Shown in pieces: positions 33,560 through 44,614 of a stretch of DNA of 64,000 nucleotides. Where the stretch lies: the NCBI RefSeq assembly GCF_036850765.1, contig NC_089490.1:125454522-125518521 (forward strand), given 5' to 3'. The notes beneath the pieces are model-generated. The model was not told the origin of the DNA. It did not search any database and worked only from the letters and a program-made list of their open reading frames with translations. A program made the position numbers and the translations under genes. The stretch comes from Saccopteryx bilineata. Its lineage: Eukaryota > Chordata > Mammalia > Chiroptera > Emballonuridae. Each line of letters begins with the position of its first letter. Position 1 is the stretch's first letter.

Positions 33560-34010
33560 AACATGAAATTGATTATGTCCCCATATTTAAATGGTTTCCT
33601 ATGGCTTATACTGTAGTATAAAGTTCAAAGTCCTTGACAAGCCATAAAATGCCCTTGTGATCTGACCTTGGACTTTTCTCTGAAATTTCATTTCTCTTCA
33701 TTCTTTCACTTTGTGCTTAAAGCCCCAGCAATACTGGATCACATGTAGCTTATTGAATTCATTATAATTTCCAGGCTTTTGCTCATCCTGTTTTCCCTGG
33801 CCAGAAATTTTCTACTCATACTTTAAAAAACCGCTGCGATGTTTCCTTCTGTAATATCTTCTCCCAACATTTGAACTCCAGTAGAGTTCATCACTCTCTC
33901 CTCTGTGATTTTCTTCTTCTTGCTTCTATTATGGACCTTATACTACATGGTAATTATTTGTCTATATGTACACCTTCTCGCCTGGACTATGAATCCATGA
34001 AAGAAGAAAT
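33560..34010 (+). repeat. L2-like remnant
   Basis: Resembles L2: TAAAGTTCAAAGTCCTTGACA, CCCTTGTGATCTGACCTTGG, GCTTTTGCTCATCCTGTTTTCCCTGG and a pyrimidine-rich tail. Plus orientation, diverged. Confidence 0.65.
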
Positions 34011-34077
34011 TAGTTCTTTTTCTTTCTTTCCCTTTTTTATGGTTGGAGCAGGAGATATTGCTTAAGCCCTCAGTAAC

Positions 34078-34397
34078 TGTAGGTAGAGTGCAGAGCACAT
34101 TCCTAGCAGCTGTGGCTGATGCAATGCTGTGAGAACACTGCAGCACCTGAAACCCTCCTAGGCACACCCAGGATGGAGCTCGCCTGCTGTAAGGAAGTAA
34201 CTCAGTGCCAACCAGGCAGCTCCCTGACCTTTTCAGTCATTGGCTGTGAAGGACACGCTGTAACACCCTATAGGTTGAACCCATGTATATAAGCTAGCTT
34301 ACTTCCTGAATAAAGTGGATCTGCGTCACTGAACCTGGTCTCCGGAGTCGGGTCTCTGCGTCTCTGTTGTCCTCACCCACGATGGGCCTCGTCCACA
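34078..34397 (+). mobile_element. Solo LTR, 320 bp, 6-bp TSD
   Basis: Begins TGTAGG and ends CCACA, flanked by AGTAAC at 34072-34077 and 34398-34403 (exact). TATATAAG at 34286-34293, AATAAA at 34309-34314. The poly(A) signal is only about 20 bases past the TATA box, so it lies before the predicted cap site and R must be very short, as in several betaretroviruses. The 6-bp TSD also fits class II ERVs. No internal region remains, so it formed by LTR-LTR recombination. Confidence 0.85.
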
Positions 34398-34722
34398 AGT
34401 AACTATTGATTTAAACTAATTTGAATTGAACTCAGGGTGCTTTAGGAAAGAGAGTCAGAGAACAAGAAAATTATGTAAAAACCAGTAAATTTTAAAAAAT
34501 GGTTTATATATAATTGTCAATATACTTGGGTTCTAATTATTAGTGTTTACCATGGCTTGGGCATAAAATTTGAAGATTTATAACTTATCTGGCTATTTAT
34601 TATATTTTCATGAACCCAGAAGGCCAGGACTTCTCCTAAGGTATATTTTAGGCTATTGGTATAGAAGAAAAAATAATGTAAAAGAACCAGCATGGCTCAG
34701 AGATAGTATATGAGAAGTGTGG

Positions 34723-35053
34723 ATGTTTTTTTTGTTGTTGTTTTTTTTACAGAGCCAGAGAGAGCCAGAGAGAGGGACACACAGACAGGAACAAAGAGAG
34801 ATGAGAAGCATCAATCATCAGTTTTTCGTTGCAACACTTTAGTTGTTCATTGATTGCTTTCTCATATGTGCCTTGACCGTGGGCCTTGAGCAAGAGTAAC
34901 CCCTTGCTCAAGCCAGCAACCTTGGGTCCAAGATGGTGAGCTTTGTTCAAACCAGATGAGCCCGTGCTCAAGCTGGCGACCTCGGGGTCTCAATCCTGGG
35001 TCCTCTGCTTCCCAGTCCAACACTCTATCCATTGTGCCACCACCTGGTCAGGC
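34723..35053 (-). mobile_element. tRNA-derived SINE (CTCAAGC-repeat type)
   Basis: Flanked by AAGTGTGG at 34715-34722 and 35054-35061. Minus strand: tRNA-like head, CTTGAGC-containing body, GA-rich region and poly(A) (T-run at 34730-34750). Confidence 0.85.
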
Positions 35054-35083
35054 AAGTGTGGGTATATTAAAGTTAATTCATGA

Positions 35084-35270
35084 GGCCCTGGCCAGGAAGC
35101 TCAGTTAGTTAGAGTGTCTTCCCAATGTACCAAGGTTGTGGGTTCAATCCCTGGTCAGGACACATACAGGAATCAACCAGTAAATACATGAATAAGTGAA
35201 ACAAGAAATTGATGTCCCCCCCTTTCCCTCTCTTTAAAATCAATCAGTAAATAAAATTTAAAAATATAGC
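35084..35270 (+). mobile_element. VES-like tRNA-derived SINE
   Basis: Head GGCCCTGGCCAGGAAGCTCAG, B-box-like GGTTCAATCCC, then CATACAGGAATCAACC and an A-rich tail with TAAAATCAATCAGTAAATAAA. TSD TAATTCAT at 35074-35081 and 35271-35278. The layout matches the VES SINEs known from bats; more diverged than its neighbours. Confidence 0.75.
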
Positions 35271-35701
35271 TAATTCATAATTATACCAAACATAAAATGT
35301 TCAGAAATAAGGCAGCAATAAAACAAAAATAAACCTGCTACCATCACAATTAGCTAGCAATTTTGTGAAATCTCCTGACTCATCTGGAATTAGCATGCAG
35401 AAATTTGTGAATTGGGGTAAAATGGAAGACCTCAATGAAGCTAGGTATTATTTTTTTTATTTCAGTTGATAGTCAATGTAAAATTTAGTTATAGGCAAAG
35501 TTGTAGGACTAAAGTAAAATGTACCCCAAATCTTGAACCTTCAAAATAGGATATAAGATCAAATTAAGTATCACAATGCTAATTTAAAGAAGCAAAATCT
35601 AAAAGAATATGTACAGTACAAAGTTCAAAACAGACCACATTGAACTATGTTGTTTAGGGATGCATACAGAGATAGTAAAACTGTCAAAAAGCAAGAAAAT
35701 A

Positions 35702-36021
35702 GCCTGACCAGGCGTTAGTGCAGTGGATAGAGCATTGGACTGGGATGGGTAGGACCCAGGTTCAAGACCCTGAGGTCGCCAGCTTGAGCACAGGCTCATC
35801 TGGTTTGAGCAAAGCTCACCAGCTTGAGCCCAAGGTCACTGGCTCGAGCAAGGGTGCTACTCTGCTGTAGCACCCCAGTCAAGGCACATATGAAAAAGCA
35901 ATCAGTGAACAACTAAGGAACTGCAATGAAGAATTGATGTTTCTCATCTCTCTTCCTTCCCATCTGTCTGTCCCTATCTGTCCCTCTCTCTGACTCTCTC
36001 TCTTTCTCTGCCACAAAAAAA
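35702..36021 (+). mobile_element. tRNA-derived SINE (CTCAAGC-repeat type)
   Basis: Perfect 16-bp TSD AAAAAGCAAGAAAATA at 35686-35701 and 36022-36037. Head GCCTGACCAGGCGTTAGTG, B-box-like GGTTCAAGACC, AGCTTGAG units, CT-rich region and A tail. Confidence 0.9.
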
Positions 36022-36249
36022 AAAAAGCAAGAAAATAATTGTCAGAAAAATCAAAATAGTGGTTTCCTCTGGAGTAAAAGATGGAGTTGAATTAGAGACA
36101 TATGGGGTCTTATGAGTGTTTATTTCTTAACACAGCTTGTATTTGCACAGATATTTCCTTAATATGACTTATTAACTTGGACACAGATGTTTCATGTAGT
36201 TTTGTTTGTATACTGTATTTCACAATTAAAAAGGGAGGAACATCTGTAT

Positions 36250-37080
36250 ATCAGTAAGTGAATGTGAAACACTCCAACAGGAAAATAGGCAAAAATCAGG
36301 ACTGAGTAGTCATTCAACTAATAAAATATGCTCAACATCATTAGTAATCAAGCAAATACAAATGAAAAATATGATGAGATACATTTAAGAATCCCTGCCT
36401 CCAGTGTGCTTATGAAGTATGATAATATCAAGCCTTGGAGAAGCTGTGGAAGAACAAAAACTCTTTTATGCTGCTAGAAACCAAATAAAGCCTGACCTGT
36501 GGTGGCGCAGTGGATAAAGCATCGATCTGGAAATGTTGAGGTCGCCGGTTCGAAACCCTGGGCTTGCCTGGTCAAGGCACATATGGGAGTTGATGCTTCC
36601 AGCTCCTCCCCCCCTTTTCTCTCTCTGTCTCTCCTCTCTCCCTCTCTCTCTCTCTCTCTCTCTGTCTCTCCCTCTCCCCTCTAAAATGAATAAATAAATA
36701 AATAAAAAAGAAACCAAATAAAAAAAAACAACTGGGACATAATCTAGCAGAGCTAAGACATGTATGCCCTATATTCCAGCAATTACTGTCCAACAGACAT
36801 GTGCAAGGATGTTCATAGCAACATGATTTATAATAGCAAAATTCTGGAAACAACTCAAATGTTGATCAATAGGAGAAAGAATAACATTTCCATTTATTCA
36901 ACAATCAGAAATAGAGTAACTAGAGTTACCCACATCTATAAAGAAGTCGCTGGGGGAAAAAGTATGATCTTTTTTATATAAAGTTAAAAACAGAATTATA
37001 TACACACATACATACATACACACACATTAGAGAAATATATCTAAGTAATAAAACTGCAAAGAAAAGCAAGGAACTGATAA
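36250..37080 (+). repeat. Old L1 ORF2 3' remnant, split by a SINE
   Basis: CTCAACATCATTAGTAATCAAG, ATGATGAGATACATTTAAGAATC, TGGAAACAACTCAAATGTTGATCAAT and similar blocks correspond to the end of L1 ORF2. Heavily mutated and interrupted at 36490 by a SINE. An ACATACAC run lies near 37001-37026. Confidence 0.7.
36490..36709 (+). mobile_element. tRNA-derived SINE (short ~200 bp type)
   Basis: Perfect 13-bp TSD GAAACCAAATAAA (36477-36489, 36710-36722). Head GCCTGACCTGTGGTGGCGCA, Pol III B box GGTTCGAAACC at 36547-36557, then a CT-rich tract and TAAA tail. The most uniform SINE type in the window, so probably the youngest. Confidence 0.93.
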
Positions 37081-37167
37081 ATATAACACTCAAGATAATA
37101 CCTGAGGGTGCCCATTAGGGGATGGGATTGGGGACTAGTACACAGATGACTTCAGGACACTGTTAAT

Positions 37168-37490
37168 CAGGGGTCCCCAAACTTTTTACACAGGGGGCCA
37201 GTTCACTGTCCCTCAGACCATTGGAGGGCCGGACTATAAAAAAAAACTATGAACAAATCCCTATGCACACTGCACATATCTTATTTTAAAGTAAAAAAAA
37301 CAAAACGGGAACAAATATAACATTTAAAATAAAGAACAAGTAAATTTAAATCAACAAACTGACCAGTATTTCAATGGGAACTATGCTCCTCTCACTGACC
37401 ACTAATGAAAGAGGTGCCCCTTCCGGAAGTGCGGTGGGGGCCGGATAAATGGCCTCAGGTGGCCTGCCGGCCGTAGTTTGGGGACCTCTG
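37168..37490. mobile_element. Non-autonomous hAT element, 323 bp, internal deletion
   Basis: TIRs CAGGGGTCCCCAAAC and GTTTGGGGACCTCTG; perfect 8-bp TSD CTGTTAAT at 37160-37167 and 37491-37498. Identical in layout to 32456-32987 but lacking about 200 internal bases (counterpart 32670-32870). The junction lies after GGGAACTATG, near a short CTATG/CTGTG similarity. Confidence 0.9.
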
Positions 37491-37499
37491 CTGTTAATG

Positions 37500-38375
37500 A
37501 TCTATTTCTCAAGCTGGCGGTAGGCATACATTTCTTCATTTTACTAATTTTTTAATGATACAAACATTACATGTACTTTTTAGAATATGCTACATATTTC
37601 ATTTTATAAAAATTTTACATTAAAAATTAAGAACCTGATTATTGTTTTGATATTCCAGATATAAGCTAGGTTTCCAAAAAGGGATTATGAGGTTTAAAAT
37701 CTTTATGACAGAAATATTCCACTTGGAATAATTATAAAAATGCTTTGTAGTCTACAAATTAGACTTAAGAGAGTAGAGATGGCATAAAGCAATTAGTGTG
37801 TAAATACTCTACATCTGCTGTGAGTCCCTGCCCTGGCAGAGGTGTTAACATACCAAAGCTCAGCCTGAAACAGCCACTACTTATTCCACCCACTTTACTA
37901 CAGAGACCCAGTACATTTATGAAGATTAAAACCCTAGAGAAGGTTCAATTCTCCTACAAAACAAAGCTAATGCCTTTGGAACACAAGATACAAGTTATAA
38001 GAAAAGAAAATCAATTTTTAATCATCAGTCCTCAAGCTCTGCTCTTGCTGAAAACCAAGTTAATTCTTTTCCAAGTGGTCTATTAACATCTTAATATCTA
38101 TGCTAGAATGTTAGAAAGCATGCTTTTAGGTAATAGTGTCAGATTGCTTTAATTAATTAATTAATGGTTGACTATCAAACCATGCTCCTTTTATAACTAG
38201 AAATTCATTTTAATTAATTAATACCAGAAAGAGGGGAGATAGAGCCATATTAAGTTATAATATCTTTTAGCCTCTTTTTCACTCAGAAAAGTATGAAATC
38301 AAACTTGTAGTCGGGCAACACGATTGCTGCAACTTGTTTGTTTAGTTGTTTCTCTGCTGAAACTTGTTAAGCCTA
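37500..38375. other. AT-rich intronic-type sequence
   Basis: TTAATTAA runs near 38150 and 38215. The 96-codon frame at 37796-38086 lacks splice context and recognisable features. The last part is a pyrimidine tract (38375-38393) that leads into the candidate exon. Confidence 0.5.
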
Positions 38376-38395
38376 AGTTTTTCTTTTTTCTTTAG

Positions 38396-38486
38396 GGCAT
38401 GCATCCAACTGAGAAAGAGAATATTTAACAACTATCCTGCTGATCTTTTGGACCACATCATTCTGACTTTCTCCTGTTTAAGCTGA
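38396..38486 (+). CDS. Candidate terminal coding exon (phase-compatible with 26907-27172)
   Basis: Preceded by a strong acceptor (TTTTTCTTTTTTCTTTAG, AG at 38394-38395). The exon begins with one base that completes the AG left by the upstream candidate exon (AGG, arginine), then 29 codons starting ACIQLRKRIFNNYPADLLDH and a TGA at 38484-38486. Composition is protein-like. An AATAAA at 39345-39350 could end a 3'UTR of about 0.86 kb. The phase match alone has a one-in-three chance of being accidental. Family unknown. Confidence 0.42.
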
Positions 38487-39350
38487 GGGGCTAATTTCCC
38501 TGGGGGAAGTTAGAAGACAGAAGAAAGGTAGTAGAAAGTGTAAGATAGGCCTAGAGGGAAATCACTGACTTTTGTTTATTCTCGAGGTGCCGACTGTCAG
38601 CATTACATTTGCCTCAGATCCACATGGAAGAACCTTCTTTTGGGCTTTTACTAAGGAGCGTTTAATGGCTGACAGAAGATTTAGAAGATTGCTTCCTAAA
38701 AGTAGCAAAAGTTAAATAAGACTTTTGGCCTGATCATACTGCCTCAGCAGACTCCCATATATTTGGATTTTCCTGGAGGCCGAAGTCATGTCTTCAACTT
38801 ATAATTTGGTTTTTAGTCCCCTCCCTAATTTGAGTCACCTGGGAGCTAAATGCAGCCATCTGCAGTTCAGAAGAAGTGTGGAGGGAGCAGCTGAAACAAA
38901 GGATTCAAGATCAGTTTTCTCAATGTAAGTTGCTCTATTTTTTTCTTTTCTTTTTTTCCCTTATCTAATCGAGTCTAACAGCCCTTCTTCTGAAATTTTG
39001 ACAAGTTGCTATAAATTCACGCTGAGACACATCTGGAGCTATTTGCCAAACAGAAATCAGCACCAGTGGAAATGTCCTGTATTGCTATAAAGAGCGGGAA
39101 GAATTGGTAGGGATAAATGAGTAAACTTCTGATATGTCACAATAAGATGATCTCTTTCTTAAGTCTTGCCTGAGTTCACTGTTTACCTTTCTGATATTCT
39201 TAATTGTACAGCATTTAATGGTGTAGATCTCTGATTTAGTGTCACTTAATTTTATAAAAATATAACAGATGTACAATTCTTTTTATCTTCTATCAGGAAC
39301 ATGTGTTGAATATCTCAATAAGAATGTAACAAAACTTCTTGAAAAATAAA
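38487..39350 (+). other. Possible 3'UTR of the candidate gene
   Basis: Non-repetitive, no long frame; ends with AATAAAG at 39345-39351. Assigned only because it follows the candidate stop codon. Confidence 0.25.
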
Positions 39351-39574
39351 GTTACCTACTTTTCAGAATCAGATTTTATAAACTTTCTTACAAAATCAGT
39401 TTGATAGCAGTATATCTGACTCCTTGTACTCAGGATCAATATAGGGATAAGGATGTCTTTTACACATTAATTATTAAATAAGTTCTAAAATCAGATTCAT
39501 AGCCTGTTTTAAATTTGGAAGGCTCCTTAGAGATAATTTAGTCTAGTCTTTTAATTAAAAAAATAGAGAGAAGA

Positions 39575-41460
39575 TATCCAAGATGACAGAGGAGTACGTG
39601 GATGTTACAGTCACTTCAATCCCAGGACCAAACTGGAGTTATAAGAACAATCACTCTGAAAAAACAACTCAAGACTAAATGAAGAGGAGTCTGGTAACCA
39701 AAGACTCTCAGAAGAAGCCACATGGAGACTCATAAGAGGGGCAGAGACGTGAAAGGGCTGGCCCTGCTCCCATGAGCAGTGGCTGAAGTTCCTGAGGGAT
39801 ATCTCAACAGCAAGAGGGTTAACCCAGAGAAGTGTGGGGCCTAAACCCCAAGACAGACCCCCTGCCTAGAACATCAGAACTGAGAAAAGTCACCCACATA
39901 CCACTCAGCTGTGAAAAACAAGGTTTCTGCCTGCCAGAAAGACATGGGAGTCCACAGAGACACAGGAACTCTCTTAAAGGGAAAATGCACAACATCTTGT
40001 TCACAGTCACTTACCCTGGACTCTGATGGAGGGCGGGCTGAGCAGGGTAGAGATGAGGAGGAGGGGAGTCTGAGATTTGTGGCTCTGGGTAGAGACACAG
40101 TGGGAAACAGCCTCCAGGTCCCCTGTGCTAAGGCATCCTCCAATACCGCAGTCACCATTCTTTCTTGGGTGGAGCACTCCCCTCTCTATGGCATTGGCCT
40201 GGAGGAAGGCAACTGCCCCACTGTGAGCAATTTCTATCAGCCCATTCTGCAGAGAATAGGCCCTGCTGAGGAGTCAGCAGCCTTGGCCAGGGAGTAGAAG
40301 TCTGGACAGACTCAGAGGGTGACACTGACCCAGCTGTCTGGCTTTGAGGTGGGAGCTATTCCCTCATTTTCTCGACTGGTACAACCTTCCTCACCCCCCC
40401 CATGGGAAATTCAGTAGACCCAGTAAGAAAAAACCTTAAAAAACAACCCTGGTATTTTTAAAAGATCAACAAAATTGATGAACACTTGGCTACAATTTTA
40501 ATTAAACTTTAATTTGCTACAATTTTTAGATTAAAACCTAAATGAGTTATTATCTCACACCTGTCAGAATGACTGTCGTCAATAAATCAACAAACAAGTG
40601 CTCCCGAGGGATATGGAGAAGAGGAAACTTTGGGTGGGAATGCAGATTGGGATAGCCACTGTGGAAAGCACTACCAACTTATCCCGAAAAAGTTAAAAAA
40701 TGGAATTACCTTTGGAACCAGTAATCTCATTTCTGGGAATATATCCTAAAAATCCCTAAACATAAATTTAAAAGAATATATGTACTCTTATGTTCATTGC
40801 AGTGTTATTTACAATAGCCAAAATAGACTCAGATACATAGGAACCCTCTTAAAGGGTCAATGCACAAAATCTTGCTCACAGTTACTTACCCTGGACTCTG
40901 GCAGAGGGAGGGCTGAGCAGAGTAGAGATGCATGAGGAGAGTCCAAGAAACAGCCCAAGTTCCCATCAGTAGATGAGTGGATAAAAATGTCGTGATACAT
41001 TTACACAATGGGATGCTATAGTACATGGCCACACAAAAAGAAGGAAATCTTACCTTTTGTGACAGCATGGATGGATCTGGGGATAAGGCAGTCAGAGAAA
41101 GACAAGTAACATGATTTCACTAAAATGTGGAATCTAATAAACAAAATGAACCAACAGGCAAGATAGAAACAGACTCATACATAGAGAGCAGGCTGCCAGC
41201 TGTTGTGTAGGGGGTTGGGTGAGGGAGGGGGAGAGATAAAGCAACAAAAGAGAAAAAAACCCCTCATAGACAGAAAACAGTGTGGTGATTGCTGGGAAAG
41301 TGGGGAAGGTGGAGAAGTGTGTGGGGGATAAATGGTATTTGATGAAGACTTGACTTGGGGGAGTAAACACACAGTACAGTGTACCGAGATATATTATAGA
41401 ATCAGGCACCCGAAACCTGTATAATTATGTTAATCAGTGTCACCCCAGTAAAATTCAATT
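39575..41460 (+). mobile_element. Old rearranged L1
   Basis: Starts with a 5'UTR (39575-40430; degraded CCAAGATGACAG YY1-like start) related to that at 966. It jumps to ORF2 remnants (40440-40825, with NKIDEHL-like and HTCQNDCRQ-type blocks), then to a copied 5'UTR piece (40826-40943), then ORF2 end, G-rich tract and 3'UTR (40944-41460) ending CACCCCAGTAAAATTC. ORF1 and most of ORF2 are missing. No intact frame and no clear TSD. Confidence 0.75.
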
Positions 41461-41465
41461 AAAAA

Positions 41466-42440
41466 ATACACATTGAATGAATAAAGAAGGGAGTTCTATT
41501 ATAATAGGTCGATACAGACTCTAATCTTTATACAACATCAGGGTGGTAAACTCTTTCATAGACCTGCATAAAATTTCTGGTAGACTAGCAGTGTTCTGCA
41601 GATGGGTGTTTGAAAAATGCTGCTATAGAGGTTATAAAAATATAAAGGTAATTCCTGCCTTATGAAGTTGACATCCTATTAGATAAAAGGAGAAATGTAT
41701 ACAAATAACCTTAGCAAGAATACTAAATGCCTTAAGATGAATAAGTGAAGTCTTAAAGTTTTGGAGTAGAACAACTCATCTGCTCATGGTGGTAGTTGAG
41801 ATGTGAGGAGGGAAATTTTCATAGAAAAGTAACATTTGATTAGGCCATTGGAAAATGGATAAAATTTTGTGTGTGTGCTATCACTTTAATTTGGACAAAA
41901 ATTTATTAATTTCGAGTGGATGTGAAACTGCCATATTTGTGATTTTGATTTAATGAAATGTCTAAGTTAGGGAATAAATTATTTTCACTGGTATTATTAT
42001 TACTAGCCTGGAAGAAGGATGAGTTGACTATGGCTTTCTGCCTAAGAATACTTGTCTGGGGTAATAGTTTAGGAGGCCTATATCTGTAGACCTCTTTAAA
42101 GCAGTGATAACTTCACTTTTATTTTTTTAAATTTAATTATCTATCACTCAGGATTGAAAAAATGGATAAAATTTTGAAAGGAACACGTGTAAGTCAAGGA
42201 AATTACAGCTAGAGATAATGTGCACATGTATGGAAATTGAGAGCAAAAGCTGGAAAAATATGTTGGTGCTGCTTGTTAGGTTACGAAACTAACAAACACA
42301 CAACTGCATGAGTGAAAATAATTATATTCTTGAATCACCTCTATAACTTTCTTACAAATGCATGCAGTTTAAATAACAACCTCTGATAACAGAGAATCTG
42401 CTACCTCTTGAGAGCTCCTGTCCCAACTGGAGCAAAAGAA
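41466..42440. other. Unique sequence, no gene seen
   Basis: AT-rich, no recognised repeat or exon. Confidence 0.5.
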
Positions 42441-42444
42441 GTTT

Positions 42445-42452
42445 TCTTTCCT

Positions 42453-42533
<81 letters not shown>

Positions 42534-42539
42534 TTTCTT

Positions 42540-42573
<34 letters not shown>

Positions 42574-42580
42574 CTTTCTT
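42445..42580 (+). repeat. TTTC/CTTT microsatellite
   Basis: Long nearly uninterrupted TTTC tetranucleotide tract followed by a short CT run (42541-42556). It gives apparent lysine/glutamate-rich or phenylalanine/leucine-rich frames on both strands that are not genes. Likely length-polymorphic. Confidence 0.95.
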
Positions 42581-42682
42581 CTTTTATTTTTGAGGAAAAT
42601 AAGTATAACTTTATTTTAAAAAAAGGAAATGAATACAGAGAGATACTATGATGGTGGATGTTAAGATTTAATATCTTAAAGA

Positions 42683-42995
42683 CAGCCCTGGCCAGTGACT
42701 CAGTGGATAGAACATCGGCCCAGTGTATGGACATCCCAGGTTCGATTCCTGGTCAGGGTGCACAGGAGAAGTGACTATCTTCTTCTCTTCCCCTCCCTCT
42801 CCTCCTTCTTTCCCTCTTCCCCTCCTACTGCCAGTGGCTGGAATGGTTCCAGAGTGGCCCCAGTGCTGAAAATAGTTCCCTTGGAGAGCATCAGCCTCAG
42901 GCACTAAAAATAGCTCTGTTCTCTGGGGTTGCCAGGTGGATCCCAGTTTCAGCACATGTGGGAGTCTGTCTCTCTATCTCCCTCTGCTCACCTAA

Positions 42996-43034
<39 letters not shown>

Positions 43035-43037
43035 AGT
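42683..43037 (+). mobile_element. tRNA-derived SINE (long type)
   Basis: TSD ATATCTTAAAGA at 42671-42682 and 43038-43049. Head GCCCTGGCCAGTGACTCAGTGG, B box GGTTCGATTCC, long body ending GGAGTCTGTCTCTC, then a TAAA repeat tail (43001-43034). Confidence 0.9.
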
Positions 43038-43049
43038 ATATCTTAAAGA

Positions 43050-44365
43050 TAGGAAATTGCCCCAACGTACAAATTTGATGTCAGCACCAATGAAAATTCT
43101 TGGTAGGAATGTTCACAAAACTTCCCATTCTGATCTTAAAGGTCGTAGAAGAGGGGAAAGAGCCCAGTAGGACCAGGACAACTTTGGAAACAAGGAGGGA
43201 TTCCCTCTACCAGGGGCCAAGATTTCCTCAACAGTTACAATCGGGAAACATTATGATATTAATACAAAGACTGACCAGTAGACCAGTGGAAGGAGCAGAG
43301 ACCCCAGGCACAGGCCAAGAACCAATCAATACACAGGATGGTGACATTCGAAATATATAAAAAACAGCCCAAGTCACTCCACACACGTACACCAGTGCCA
43401 CGTTCACTAACAAATTCTGTGGTAAAGCAAAACCACAACCCCCTAGAAGAAAATGTACGAGATGACACCTTCCTCGATGACCCCTTAGCAAGGCGATCTG
43501 GCTGTCCTATCAGTGTTACGGTGCGGCGCCTTGGTGGTTAGAACAAAAAAAACATATTCTCCCAGAATCCTGGAGGGTAGAACCAAAATGGTTACACCTA
43601 CAACGTCAGGGTCTTCTCAGGGCTGGTTTCTTCTGGAGCAACTGGGAGATACCCCACCCCAACCCCCACCTTTCTCAGACTCCAGTGGCAACTATCTGCA
43701 TGTGAGCCATTCCCTCTGTAAACCAAAATTAATTTTAGACTGTCATAAAAAATACTAAGCATCTGTTGGGCAAAGGGAGCTATAGCCGGAGACAGTTCTG
43801 GCAAGGCCATCTCTTATAGCTGAATTTCCCACCCAGGTTCCAGTTAGGCCCATTTTATGTGAGTGAGGTTCCCAAATTGTGCAATCTTCATCAGATGGGG
43901 TGGGTCTAAGCACTATTGGCAGAAGGAGAAAGCCAGGGTTTGCCCTCCATGGTTGAGTCAGGTGACATTAAATATCGGGAGGTGGTAAGGGAAACTGAGA
44001 GTTTAATCGGAGGTTCTTCCTGGTTTTCAGCCAGTGGCCCTTATTATTCATGAAATGTGGGTCCTCAACTGACCATGGAGAATCCATCTCAGCAGATAAA
44101 CTCCTTGGGTTCATATCCAATGAATCTTTCTCCTCCGGTCTGCACCACCACGTTCAAGGGGGCAGTCTCTGCTTCCAAGGTCACAACTGCTGTCCCTCCT
44201 GTGTCTGTGTAAAGGCCCCTGCCTCCCTCTGATGAGGACCCTGTGACTACATTCAGAGTGGACCGAGATCACCCACAGTGACCCCTCTCACAGTTTGACA
44301 GCCTCATGATAACCTTAGCCAAATACAGGCCCTTCTGGAAAAACTGTCACCTGGAAGGCAGTTCT
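43050..44365. other. Unique sequence, no gene seen
   Basis: Moderate GC. A short block near 43262-43300 (AGACTGACCAGTAGACCAGTGG) faintly recalls old L1 ORF2, but flanks do not. Frames up to 87 codons overlap on both strands and show no family features. Confidence 0.4.
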
Positions 44366-44369
44366 TAAA

Positions 44370-44610
44370 GTCTCAATGGTTTGAACTAATTGTGCCCCAC
44401 CCCACTGCAAATTGTAGAAGCACTAGCCCCCAGTGTGACTGTATTTGAAGGTGGGGCCTGAGGGAGCTGATTAAGGTTAAATGAGATTAGAGTGGGGCCC
44501 CAATCCCAGAGGGCTGGTGCCTTCCATGGACAGCAAGAGACACCAGAGCCAGCTCTCTGCCACCTGAGGACACACCAGGACCACCCGCCTCCAGGAGGTG
44601 AGAAGTACAT
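44370..44610 (+). repeat. MaLR (MLT1/MST-type) LTR remnant
   Basis: Blocks CCCCCAGTGTGACTGTATTTG, GATTAAGGTTAAATGAG, GGGGCCCCAATCC and GAGACACCAGAGC follow the MaLR LTR layout in plus orientation. Confidence 0.7.
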
Positions 44611-44614
44611 ATCT

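Noticed and set aside
36499..36853. Frames on both strands around 36.5-36.9 kb
   Set aside because: They read through a SINE and its CT-rich tract.
38930..38965. Second splice-acceptor-like pyrimidine tract
   Set aside because: No open frame with a donor follows it.
42369..42734. 121-codon minus frame rich in K, E and R
   Set aside because: It is a translation of the TTTC microsatellite.
42683..42760. tRNA gene-like sequences at SINE heads
   Set aside because: Pol III box-like motifs are present, but the sequence continues into SINE bodies with TSDs; no cloverleaf-complete tRNA gene was seen.
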